A stretch of 64,000 bases of DNA from Isoetes taiwanensis (lineage: Eukaryota; Streptophyta; Lycopodiopsida; Isoetales; Isoetaceae), in NCBI GenBank assembly GCA_021234155.1, contig JAJEKV010000053.1, positions 5,672,488-5,736,487 on the forward strand, given 5' to 3'. Made by a program: the position numbers and the translations under genes. Below, one piece after another: positions 51,721-61,570 of this stretch; the stretch's first letter is position 1; each line of letters starts with the position of its first letter. The notes beneath the pieces are model-generated. The model worked only from the letters and a program-made list of their open reading frames with translations. It was not told the origin of the DNA and did no database searches.

Positions 51721-52741
51721 ATATGCGAGATTACTTTGTGTTATATCTTGAGTATTGAGTGATCTTGTAAGATGTCTCAAATGTTGAGTGTACAATTTTT
51801 ACGTAATATATATCAAGCTTACTCTGCAATACTACAAGCATTGTGTCGATACTAAAATACTCCAATACAAACACTACTACAAGCATTGTTTCCAATACTA
51901 AAAGACTCCAATACTCACAAGCATTGTCTCCAATATAATGATCAAAATTTGAGACAAGTACACAAGTAACTTCTGAGACTGTTAAAATGATAAAACAACT
52001 AGGTCAAAGCATATTCAACCTTCATATGGCGGGATCGTCAAGGATCATCGGTGAGTAGCCCGATCAAGGGAAAATACGTTAGTGCGTGGAATCGATTCAT
52101 CTCAAACTTGATGGTCGATACGTGATGATCGTCTTTGGAAGGTCGGACCTTTGTCTTCAAGTAGCTCCCAAAGTACCATCGGCCGGACAAAGATAGTACA
52201 AACCAGCCAACACATGTTCATCGACATTGAAGGTCTGACCCTAGCTATCCTTGACAATTGCGTCAAGGATATGCCTCAAACTTAACACATTTGACCACAT
52301 AGAAATCTGCATTCTCCGATTTCCCCCCTCGCTACAACAAGCGACAAAGTTATCACCTTCCTCTATGTTTCCACTAAGCCATTCTCCATCACCTTCAAAA
52401 ATGCCTCATCGATTTCGGTCTTGATAACTTCACCAAGAGACTTTTACGGCTTTAGAGTAACATATTTCCAATTCTTTAACCTCGCTTGTTCACACAAGAT
52501 GACCGATTTCCTTTCAAACGGTTACCACGAAACAACTTAAACCTCTATGAGCCACCCCTTGTGCTTGATTTGGCCAAGTATGTCCCGATCTTTGTGTATT
52601 TCCTTCGTCCCTTCTACCCCGCGCAGTCCAGCGTAAATGGTCTCGTCCTATCAACATCATCCTTTCCAATGAACCAAAAGTGCCTGCAAAAAGCCAGAAC
52701 AACTATTGCAGTTCACATACAGTACAGAGGCACATTACAGC
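51721..52741. other. Spacer of the transposon, no gene seen
   Basis: A block at 51840-51930 repeats CAATACTAxAAxACTCCAATAC and CACTACAAGCATTGT words. A 93-codon frame (52486-52767) has no motif. Confidence 0.3.
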
Positions 52742-52832
52742 ATTACACAGCAGATAAAAGCAGATAAAAGCACTTTGTGAAGCAGATGAAAGCACGTTAA
52801 AAGCAGATGAATGCAGATGAAAGCATATTACC
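52742..52832. repeat. Short tandem repeat, GCAGATRAAA units
   Basis: AGCAGATAAA, AGCAGATGAA and GCAGATGAATGCAGATGAAAGCA words are repeated seven or so times with 10- to 20-bp spacing. Confidence 0.6.
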
Positions 52833-52858
52833 TCTTGATGTCCCCGTTGCTGGCACCT

Positions 52859-53605
52859 TCATTCCAACTCATAGCGAATTCCATGTGCATCAAGAAGCAC
52901 CCTAAATCTCACTCCATCATACTTGAGCTGCTCTCTAGTGAATGCCCTTTGAGGACCCGCCCCTTGCCCATCGTGCTCTCCCTTACCATGGGCTGTCCCA
53001 AAGAAATTCCATATTATTTCCTTCCCTAGCTCGTGGTGATATCTTGGTAGGAAATAGAATGGTCGGGCAGATTTGAATTGGCTAGAACAACCATCTGACC
53101 AAACTATATGCCTGGAGAATTCTACACCATTTGATACTAGCCATGAATTGTGCTTTCTAAGACACGGTGTTGCACAAAAGAGTGTCATGAATCTTGTCAT
53201 CACTCAAGTAAAAATGGGTTTCCTTCAATAGCTTTCACGATCCCAGGCTGCTGTCCATCCCATCCTATGATGTGATGTGGACGAGAATTGTTATTTGGTC
53301 ATTGTGCCAATGCCGGCTTTGAACCTCCCTTTGTATTTTGATGTTGTAATTTCAGCAAAATCAATTACGTAAACAATGGTGCCATCTTGGATATTGTCCA
53401 AGAAACTCTTGAATTGCATGGCCCCGCCACCTAGCCCCTGTAATTGTGTGACATTTAATATCTTCAACGTGGAACACAGATATGAAATGAAAGCCTTCAC
53501 CGCCGTTCTCTTGTAAGACAATCTAAGAACCGGCTTTGGTCCTTTCTTTTTTTCCCTTGCCATTTGAGGTCTCATCTTGTGCCGCAGCCTTGTTGGTCCC
53601 ACCAA
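52859..53605 (-). pseudogene. Transposase-like gene, catalytic-type SDGC / HGKGEHDG region
   Basis: On the minus strand: SYKRTAVKAFISYLCSTLKI, FKSFLDNIQDGTIVYVIDFAE (53400-53340), IIGWDGQQPGIVKAIEGNPF (about 53260-53215), then RHIVWSDGCSSQFKSARPFY and FFGTAHGKGEHDGQGA (53130-52960), REQLKYDGVRF and a stop at 52859. The order DFAE...WSDGC..QFK...HGKGEHDG.GA is one I recognise from transposon-like proteins in many eukaryotes, with acidic residues placed as in an RNase-H-fold transposase. Several stops and frameshifts separate the blocks. The superfamily name is not certain to me. Confidence 0.7.
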
Positions 53606-53790
53606 ATGCCTTTGGATTTCTTACTTTTGTTTCCCTTCTTCTCAACTTGTGCCGCAGACTTCAGCCGTGGTCCTACCAGTGCCTTGGATTTCTTACTTTT
53701 GTTTCCATTCTTCTCGGCTTGTGTTTGCAGCCTTCGAGCCCGGTCCCACCAGCTACCTTGGACTTCTTACTTTGGTTTCCCTTCTTGGTG
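53575..53790 (-). repeat. Three ~72-bp repeats encoding a lysine-rich linker
   Basis: TTGGATTTCTTACTTTTGTTTCCCTTCTT recurs at about 53611, 53684 and 53756. On the minus strand one frame reads GNKSKKSKALVGPRLKSAAQ and then GNKSKKSKG, so the unit is ~24 residues with a KSKKSK core. It lies just upstream of the transposase-like region and could serve as a nuclear-targeting or DNA-contacting linker. Confidence 0.6.
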
Positions 53791-53805
53791 GCATTAGATC
53801 TTTTC

Positions 53806-54762
53806 TTTTCTGCCGCCACCGGCACTTCCTTGGTAACGCAAGGTGCAACTCCATCAGCTTCTTCGTCTCCACGGAATCAGAACAAGGTGCAGAGCATAAA
53901 AAAGAAGATCGGCGCAAGTTGAAAGCACAAAAAGAGAGTCGGTAGCATGACAAAGACATATCAAAGATGTTTCAAAGAACAATAAAGAGAGTATTACCTT
54001 TTCAAACGTCTTCCATTCAAGCAAGAACTCGTGATTCTCTCTTTCTCTTGGACATATAGGAAGACTTTTCGTGCCACACTCTCGACATGTATACGCATCA
54101 AGCGGTCATGTTTATACCATTCTTCACCCCGCTCTTGTTGCAAACCCACGACCTCCGTGAGCTCATTTGGTTGAGTCATAATTATGTTGGTTGGCCGTGA
54201 CACTTCTCACCAGTCCATTGGACCTCGCAGGTGCACTTGCACTCTTCACCATGGAATCGGTTTTTTTGACCTTAATGCATTCGGTGCTACCCGGCATACT
54301 CCAACTTCATATGGTATATGCAACAACGGGTTTCCTTTTCGATACTTTCTTCACATAAATAGGCTTCAACTTTCGAAAAGCCTTTAAGCAAACAGGTGTT
54401 CGGGATGTGCCTTTTTGTATTGTTGATATAGCTGCGGTGAATGGTGGCCTTTGGTTAGAAATAGCAAAAAAAAAGTTTGTATGGAAACTTATAATTGTGA
54501 CCTCCGTATAAGGTGCAAGGGATAAGAAATTGAAGCCTTGACTCTCCAACAAGTGTTCACAACATCTTTCTTGCAAGGAGAGACTCTCACTGCTTTCTTT
54601 CCCACGGTATGCTTTGCTTGCAAGCGGGGTGAGAGAATCGCACCTCAACCTCTTTTGAAAGCGGACCACGGACCATTTCAAGGAAGGCTTCCGATTTCCT
54701 TAATGCGCTAGCTTGCAATTGTTGACCTCATGCAACCTATCATAAGAAATATTGCACATGTA
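53806..54762 (-). other. Middle of the minus-strand gene, decayed
   Basis: Short frames (54203-53994 with ERGEEWYKHDRLMRIHVESV; 54681-54307 with LSLQERCCEHLLESQGFNFL) look like pieces of one gene separated by frameshifts or introns. No domain recognised. Confidence 0.35.
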
Positions 54763-55410
54763 TCAATGAACATATCCCAGCCAAAGATCACTGCCAGATA
54801 CAAGCACTTGAAAGCATGAAGAAGCACGTGCATGAAGACAAGAAATAGATGTACCTAACAGCCCACCGCCATAGTGGAATTGCATCTCGAATTTGTGGAA
54901 GAAGCCATCACAAGTGTTGAGGTTCGGCTCTCCAAATATCATGGTTCCTTTGCCTCTTTGTGGCTGCCATTGTCCGTTTTCAAGTTGTTGAGCAAGCACT
55001 CCGGCCGCCTTGCACTCCTTTGGATTTGGCAAAAGTCCGTGTTCCCGAGATTTCCATTTCGTTGTGATGAACCACCCTCTTCATCACATCAGCCTTTGAG
55101 TTCCGTGAATGCTTTTTGGTGAGCTTATTGAAGTAATCAACTACTTGCTTGGCTATTTCTTGCCGCGCCTCATGCTCGAGATCCTCCCGCTCAACCATTG
55201 CTCTTTTCATCTTATTCCTTAATCAGATTCTCTCTTTTTCTCTCGCATCCAATTTCTTGTAAATTGCGAGGAAACCGGATCTTCACGTGATATTTTTCCG
55301 TGTTGGATTGACATCCAACAAATTTTTTTCTTGTATTGGGATTCATCAGCCGAAAATCCAATGCTAAACGCGTGATTGCCTCCGTGCCTGTGATCGGGGG
55401 AGCCATGAAA
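54763..55410 (-). pseudogene. Probable N-terminal part of the minus-strand transposase-like gene
   Basis: MAPPITGTEAITRLALDFRL leads, after a TAA near 55212, into REDLEHEARQEIAKQVVDYF and SRNSKADVMKRVVHHNEMEI (55190-55050), then a second frame with PKECKAAGVLAQQLENGQWQ. The middle part is helical and basic. It is oriented with the SDGC region and its ATG lies about 300 bp from the right inverted repeat, a usual place for a transposase start. Confidence 0.4.
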
Positions 55411-55606
55411 TTCGAGAGAGGGAGGATAATTGAATTGGAGGGAGAATTTTCGCGCCCATGACTTAAGTAATCCATTTGCAACGTACTACCACACCACCAC
55501 TCGGCGAAAATCCAGCCAAAACCCACAATCATTATCCTAATCTGGCTCATTCGTGAGGTGGACGTGTTAGTACATGAAGGGCGTAAAAAAAATGACGGGC
55601 AGTTAC

Positions 55607-55692
55607 GCTTAAAGCACCCCAAATTAAGCAAAAGCAGGGGTGCTTTAAGCGGGCTAAAACCCTGCTATAAGCATGCGTCCGGACGCATGCTT
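55607..55692. repeat. Nested palindromes at the right transposon end
   Basis: GCTTAAAGCACCCC (55607-55620) pairs perfectly with GGGGTGCTTTAAGC (55637-55650), loop 16. AAGCATGCGTCCGGACGCATGCTT (55669-55692) is a perfect 24-bp palindrome without a loop. It ends where the inverted repeat starts. No equivalent is present at the left end. Confidence 0.85.
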
Positions 55693-55719
55693 TTGCTACC
55701 CACCAGCATACTTTCACCC

Positions 55720-57054
55720 ATATGCTGATGATACCTTTGCTTTCCTTGATGCTGATCTATCTAATATTGAAACTTTCTTGGAAATTATTAAGCAATTCTC
55801 TGCTGCCTCTGGAGTGAACCTAAATTTGGCCAAATCTGTTATCATTGGGGATAATATCCAGCCAAACTTTGCTGACATCAAAGGTCCTTAATTGTAACCA
55901 AGCTTCTACTTTATTGGGAATGCCTCTTTCTCTAAATCCTTCCTTGAAAGGTCTTTGGCAGTCTATCATTGATAGAATTAAGAAGAAATTGAACCATTTT
56001 AGAGGGTGTCTATCTTTTGCAGGTAGGACTATTATTGCTAATTCAGTCCTTGCTAGCTCTCATATTTACTTCTCTTCTGCCCTAGTGGCTCCTAAAGCTA
56101 CCTATCAGGAAATTGAGAAACTTATAAGAAGATTCATATGGAAAGGGTCTCATTTAGTAGGTTGGAATTATGTTGCCAAGCCAAAGAAAAATGGTGGCCT
56201 AGGATGTAAGGATCTTCATCTGCAAGCTTGTGCCCTGGCTGGGAAATATGTGTGGAATTCTCTTGTGTATAATTATAGTCCAGCTTCTCAATTTATAAAA
56301 CTCTGGCTCCAGAGCTCTCATGTGGATGGTCACCCTTCCTTAAATCATATTTTGCCTGATTCATGCTTCAATATTCTCCACCCTGGTCCTAATACTTCCC
56401 CTCTCATGAGGAATATAATTATGGCATGGAATAGAGTTCAATCTTGCTTTGAATATGATGCCCCCATTGATCTGGAATCCTATCCTTAGTGATCATGCAA
56501 ACAATGCAAACAATGTTATGGCCCTGAGGCACCCAAGAATTTATAAAAAGTGGACTGATCATGGTTTCAGGTTACTGAGTGACCTATATTTGGATGGTAA
56601 ATTTATTTCTTGGACTGCCCTTAGGAGAATTTTGCAAGGTACCTCGAGTGACAAAAAGATATATTTCCATCTTAGATCCATTCTGCCTTACCTGTGGCTT
56701 AATAATGTAGTGCCCAAAGCAACTAACTGGAACTTGGATGGCAGATGTCATTATACGGTAAGCAAAGTTTACTCAATCATTAATGAATCTGCTGCCCCCT
56801 CAAAAGCTTCTTCTAAATGGTCTATTTCTGATGAGGATGGTAGGATTCTGTTTTATGAAGTATGGCACTCCTATTGTTTTCCTAAGGTAAGTTTCTTTAT
56901 CTGGTTATTGGCAAATAAGAGTATTTCTACATTACAAATGACCTCCAGAAGATATGAGAACATTTCCCCAAATTGTCAGCTTGGTTGCAATATGGAAGAA
57001 AGCACTGAGCACATTTTTCTATGTCCAAAGCTTAATTCTTTCTGGTCTTGGTTT
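55720..57054 (+). pseudogene. LINE-E ORF2, RT catalytic block to zinc-binding end
   Basis: Resumes with YADDTFAFLDADLSNIETFL (catalytic YADD), then KQFSAASGVNLNLAKS. After a frameshift near 55885 come LLGMPLSLNPSLKGLWQ, FRGCLSFAGRTIIANSVLAS, WKGSHLVGWNYVAKPKKNGG and LGCKDLHLQACALAGKYVWN. After another shift near 56480 come VSFFIWLLANKSISTLQMTS and the Cys/His end CQLGCNMEESTEHIFLCPKL. It stops at FWSWFN where LINE-A is inserted. Confidence 0.9.
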
Positions 57055-57060
57055 AATAGA

Positions 57061-58635
57061 ATAGAATAGAATATGATTTTATCGCCCACGAGACCAACCG
57101 CCTATGGGACCCAAGTACAAAGAGAGAGCAAGCAGCGTGATACTACTGTGATTAAAAACCCTCACCTCAAGGGTTTTCGGAAAAACCTTAGTAGCAATAA
57201 GGATGTTTTGACATACCGCACGCTTATATACATAATCACAAGTACAATTTGAGATTAATGCCTGGATTGAGGGGGCATAATCGAAGTCCGCTGTGATCCA
57301 TTACCTCCCCGAGGTATCGATCCCAACAAGCCTACAGAGGCCGTGCTCAAGAGCTCATGCAAGGCCCGATGGGGCACAACTAACCGAGCATACCGAGCCC
57401 GGATATGCTCAGACACGGACAGCCCGGAGGGCGTGACTTTCATCCTCAATGGCGCTCGCTGACAAAGATTGGATGCACTCGCCCTCACGCGGCCCCGGAA
57501 TCCATCTCCCCTCGCTCAATGCGGAGGTGGTGTGCACTGTCTTGTAATGGAAGCAATCACCCCCGCTTTTTTCATGGGTAGATGGGTGCAATGTAGTGGT
57601 GTGGGCCCTCGTGAGCATGGGATTAACTCGTTGCCGATAATTTGCCACCTTGACATGTGATGTGGCCCTCTGATCCCAAAGCTTGGACATGAAGCAAGCA
57701 TCCAAGCATCGCTTCAAGGCGGTAGCGTTCCTTGGGTGTATGCAACGGGTCCACATCGTGTGCCTCGCACATTCCATAGCGAACCACCGGGCTTGCTTGT
57801 CTTTCCAAGAAGCTTTGAGTCGCCGCGGGCCCATCGCCACCGCCAAAGCAAGGTTGGGGCCGGGCTTCATCCATAGCCACCACCTTCCCCGAAGTAAATA
57901 ATGTGACGCTCCAGCCATGACCCTCTCAGAATGGAAGGAAGCCGCCTCCGGAGCAAGATCTCGATATGGGACCGTGGATTTCCACTCCCATTGTGTCGGG
58001 CCAAGAAGGCCTTCAGACCGCTCTAGATCGCTCCAAGTGGTGAGGGATATCACCGGCCCCCTACACTTCTGCCCCATAGAGGAGGACCGGCTCAACCAAG
58101 CCCCCAACAAGTGTGCCTAGTGACCCCATGCATACTGCCTTGACTGTTGTTTTGCATTGCATACTGTGGCTTTCGGCAGCGACCTGTGAACCCGATGGAT
58201 GCATCCCGGTGTGTGGTAGTAGAAAACTCAATGCCCAAATACTTATAAGACTGAGCCACCTCCACACCGCCGGTGGGTAAGTGAATGAGGGAAGGCGTGG
58301 GTGCCGGGATGATGGGGACCAAGCCCGGCACCCTTTGTCTTGGCCAAGTTAACTCTCATGTCGCTGAATTTGGCGAAAGTGTCCAAAGCATCCGTGGCGC
58401 TGTATGTCCTCTCCGGGGTATATGCGAAAAGTGTCAACATCATCAAAGGCATATATGAGTTGCTTGGGATTATGTGGTGCATCAACTGAGCCTCCCTGTG
58501 CTCACCTAGCCATTCTTCTAGCTGGTCAATGTACAAGCCAAGAGCCGCCGGGGATAGAGGACAGCCCTCGGCGCACCCCAATGTTACTAACAACGGCTCC
58601 CCGACAAAGCAGGAGACTAACCAGAGCAAGCCTCA
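57061..58635 (-). mobile_element. LINE-A copy, 1.6 kb, inside LINE-E
   Basis: The (TATTC)n tail is at 57051-57072 and the body runs rightward on the minus strand. RT remnants at 58629-58243 include EGCPLSPAALGLYIDQLEEW (block RQGCPLSP with E for Q) and a degraded YADD region (LMMLTLFAYTPE). Further on are VEVAQSYKYLGIEF-type text, C-terminal fragments EARWFAMECARHTMW-like (about 57800) and the IEDESHALRA zinc block matching VEDECHTLQS in the 6870-7356 copy. The 3' end GGTCTCGTGGGCGATAAAATCATATTC matches the other LINE-A stubs. No target duplication was found. Confidence 0.8.
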
Positions 58636-59769
58636 GATAGTCTCAGATATAGCATTCTATGAGAAGCTAGGCTTTCTCTTCCCTACGAGAGTTAATGGTA
58701 ATCTCTTATCATATATTCAAAATAATTGTGCCTTTGCCAATACTATTATGTTCATTGCTCTATGGAATATTTGGAAAGCAAGAAACAGAGTTGTGTATGG
58801 TAAAAAGAACTTTTCTATCTTCTCGATTAAGATGCATTTCCAGCTTGACATTGAATCTACAAAGAATAAATACAAAAAAAGAAATTAGGCGACAAATATA
58901 ATGTGAAGTGGGACTCAATTGGTGCCTTTAGGGGGGCCTTTGATTTGTTTGTCTCTAATTTATGTGTTTTTAATTCTAACTCTGTTTTTTGTGATGATGC
59001 TAGCATATCTGAGAGTTTGTAAAGAAAGCCTTGGGGAGTTGGATGACACCAAGAAGGATGCAGATCAAGATCTTGAGTTTTTTTGGAGCAGTATGAATAC
59101 ATCTGAATCTGGTATAGGCATGAAATCAGGTTTACCCCAAGCCTTTCAGAGAAGTGACCCGTGATGTTCTCGTGATGTTTGACTTTTTGTCCATGTACCA
59201 CTACTACATGTTAGTGAACCAGTTCATAAAATACAGGGAACAGTACTATACGCATAGACTTCTGGCAGATCTATATGGTTCATTACTCTGCTTATGTGAA
59301 TCTGAATCCTCTTGCATTGATGACATTGCTGACAAGATCGAAGATTCCTACATTTTTGGATCTGTTGCGCCCTTCTATGCATACTATAATGCCAAACTGG
59401 ATTCCCTTTGCTCTTAAGCCTGCCAAAATCCCAATCCTATATTGGAACTCCTGGGTTTGTTTTCCCACTAGCCTGAACATCTTTTGCTCAACCTTGCATC
59501 CTAATCTTGTTTTGGATCTAGCTAATGTGTAATTGCCTGAGTTTGTCGGGTCGTGACTCTTTTTTCCTACATCAACAAGTCGCTTTATTGTTAATTTTGA
59601 CTTATTAACAGTCAAACTTTAAGTCCGATTACACCTTTTTTTGAATTTTTCTCCATTCACCTAATGGTGGTGGACACAATTTAGGGACATTTTGTTTCAT
59701 TGATCTATGCTATGTTTAGCAGATCAGCCATGTACTCTTTTTCTTGATTAATGGAAAAACCAATTCTTA

Positions 59770-59811
<42 letters not shown>
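58636..59811 (+). pseudogene. LINE-E ORF2 C-terminus, 3' UTR and poly(A)
   Basis: ORF2 resumes with AFYEKLGFLFPTRVNGNLLS, ANTIMFIALWNIWKARNRVV and KMHFQLDIEST. Further 3' is YREQYYTHRLLADLYGSLL (59236-59295), also present in the minus-strand copy at 61984-62256, so this conserved 3' block belongs to the family. The 3' UTR ends TTGATTAATGGAAAAACCAATTCTTACCCTC plus more than 30 A. Confidence 0.85.
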
Positions 59812-59812
<1 letters not shown>

Positions 59813-59824
59813 ATTATCAGTACT

Positions 59825-61570
59825 TATATGACAATGGCTTGGGAAAGCGTTATGTGACATGACTCTACGTAGCAATAGTTACAACGAAGCAGAGGAAACG
59901 GTATGCAATGTTATGTAGATACACGACAGTATCAGCAAAGCGTAGTAGATAATCTTGTATATGCTGGATTGTCTCTAGTTTTAAGTGATAGGGAATTTAT
60001 ATATTGTGAGCTCGAACTTGAGATGTGCTTCTTATATAAGGTGTACCTTCTTACTCAATGACTTCACTAAGTGTGCTTTTCTCAATGTTCTGTGGTTTGG
60101 TGGAAATACAATTAATTTGACTTTACCTCTGCTTTCTGTGGAGAATTGTATTATGTACTCATACATACAGGTACCTTTTCACATAATCCAGAAGGTCAGC
60201 CAGATGGTTTTGTAGCAGCTGCATTGGATCTTTTGTAATGTTATCAAGGTCATAAAGAATCATCTCTGATACCCTTTCTATGACTGAGAATATAACAGAT
60301 TAATCAAGTTGGAGTTGGAGTTGCATTGTCAAACTCAATGCTTAGTTTATCCTGCAGAATTCTCTTTTAACTGTGGTACAAGCTACACATGTCTTCAAGT
60401 GTGGCAATTTTGATACATAGGATGATTATAATGAACTCCGGATTGGCAAAAAATTACTATCTTTGGTTGTGGTTTTGGGCCATTTGTCTTTTCTATCCTT
60501 TGCATGCTCTTTTTTCGCCACGCTAATTTTATTATTTCTCTTATTCCAGGCTTCTTGCTCCTAGCCTTCATCTCTCATGCTCTCTTTTTATGGGCAATTT
60601 CATACTACAGTTAATCCAGTACATTTATCGACATTTATGGAAAATGGAGCATCTACATGTCTTTATTATTCAGTTGATTATATACTTCTAGAAAGTCAAA
60701 TGAGTAAATATACCATGCCGAATATGTATATTACTGAGGGATCCATTCTCCAAAATATTGACAAATAGACCTGAATGAATAATAAAACAAACATAATGCA
60801 GTTTAACATTTCAGAACATTCAAGTTTATCTGCAATCATTTTTAATGCAGTAATTATGCAATTCTCATGCATCAACAAAAATTTCGAACTTAAAAAAAAA
60901 AAACTCTTTGATCATCTTTCATCTGCACATACAAAAAATGTGCAAAAATAACTCCAACATACCCAATGTGACAAAGATGGAATTCTTCATTCTACTATAG
61001 TGAACGTTAGGATGACTAAAATTAAAATTTCAAAGTTAACATACGCTTTTTAAAGATGTCTCCAACTAAATATGGTGACCTAGAACCGTGAGCATACATT
61101 TATCTAAGATGTCAACTTATATATTACAACCTCCCCACGATAATTTCCTCACAATGTACTCAAAACATGCCAACTGGAAGTACATTAGTCAAACTATACT
61201 TCAAAGAAACGATATTCTATTTATAAATAAAAAACATTTGAGAGCTTGAAGTCCTTAAGAGCCTTAAGCCTGAACATCCTTATTTGTGATCAAACATTTC
61301 AAATGCAATCTTATTTTCAATGTAGGAAGGAAAGACCAAGTAATATTGGTTCCTCAAAGCAAAGAAAATAAGGTACTCTAAACATGCCATTCAGAATAAC
61401 CAAACACTCAAACTCTTTCTAATTTGCTAGGAAATGCAATCGATGCAACACTAATCTTTTAATTACAACAATGATTTACTTTTGCAACTATCATGGTCAA
61501 GCTAAAAATACCCTATATTTAAATGCCTAACAAATTAAACCTTGCTAAAGCCTTCGACGGCCTTCTTGCT
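59825..61570. other. Flank of LINE-E with one possible decayed importin exon
   Basis: At 60185-60250 the plus strand reads NPEGQPDGFVAAALDLL and, one base shifted, MLSR. This resembles a HEAT-repeat helix pair of plant importin-9-type transport receptors (NP.xQPxGLVAxxLDLLTMLLK). An AG acceptor-like site lies at 60169-60170. The match is short. The remainder is AT-rich with no supported feature. Confidence 0.25.

Larger units (their letters stand above)
47972..55723. mobile_element. DNA transposon with HAD-phosphatase and SDGC/HGKGEHDG genes, 7744 bp
   Basis: GGGTGAAAGTAT...GGTGGGTAGCAAAA at 47976 is inverted at 55719 (26 of ~30 bases shared, three or four differ between the two blocks). ATAT flanks both ends (47972-47975, 55720-55723). 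A TA duplication with ends TGGGTG...CACCCA fits equally well. Excision restores ATTTCTCAATATGCTGATGAT, i.e. ISQYADD of LINE-E. Plus-strand genes: unknown ORFs and an FCP1-like HAD domain. Minus-strand gene: transposase-like. All are broken by stops. A 4-bp duplication would suit the Sola group, TA would suit Tc1/mariner-like groups; I cannot decide without a search. Confidence 0.88.
42656..59824 (+). mobile_element. LINE-E, near full length, 13-bp TSD, split by two insertions
   Basis: GATTATCAGTACT occurs at 42656-42668 and at 59812-59824, directly after a poly(A) of more than 30 bases. Inside are a 5' leader with an extra ORF, ORF1, endonuclease, RT and C-terminal domain in L1 order. A 7744-bp DNA transposon (47976-55719) and an antisense LINE-A (57061-58635) interrupt it. 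Without them LINE-E is about 7.8 kb. ORF1 is open; the endonuclease region has several stops, so the element is dead. Confidence 0.92.

Noticed and set aside
47976..55719. Claiming a definite superfamily (Sola or mariner-like) for the HAD-carrying element
   Set aside because: The palindromic ATAT target allows either a 4-bp ATAT or a 2-bp TA duplication, and the transposase family could not be named from sequence alone.
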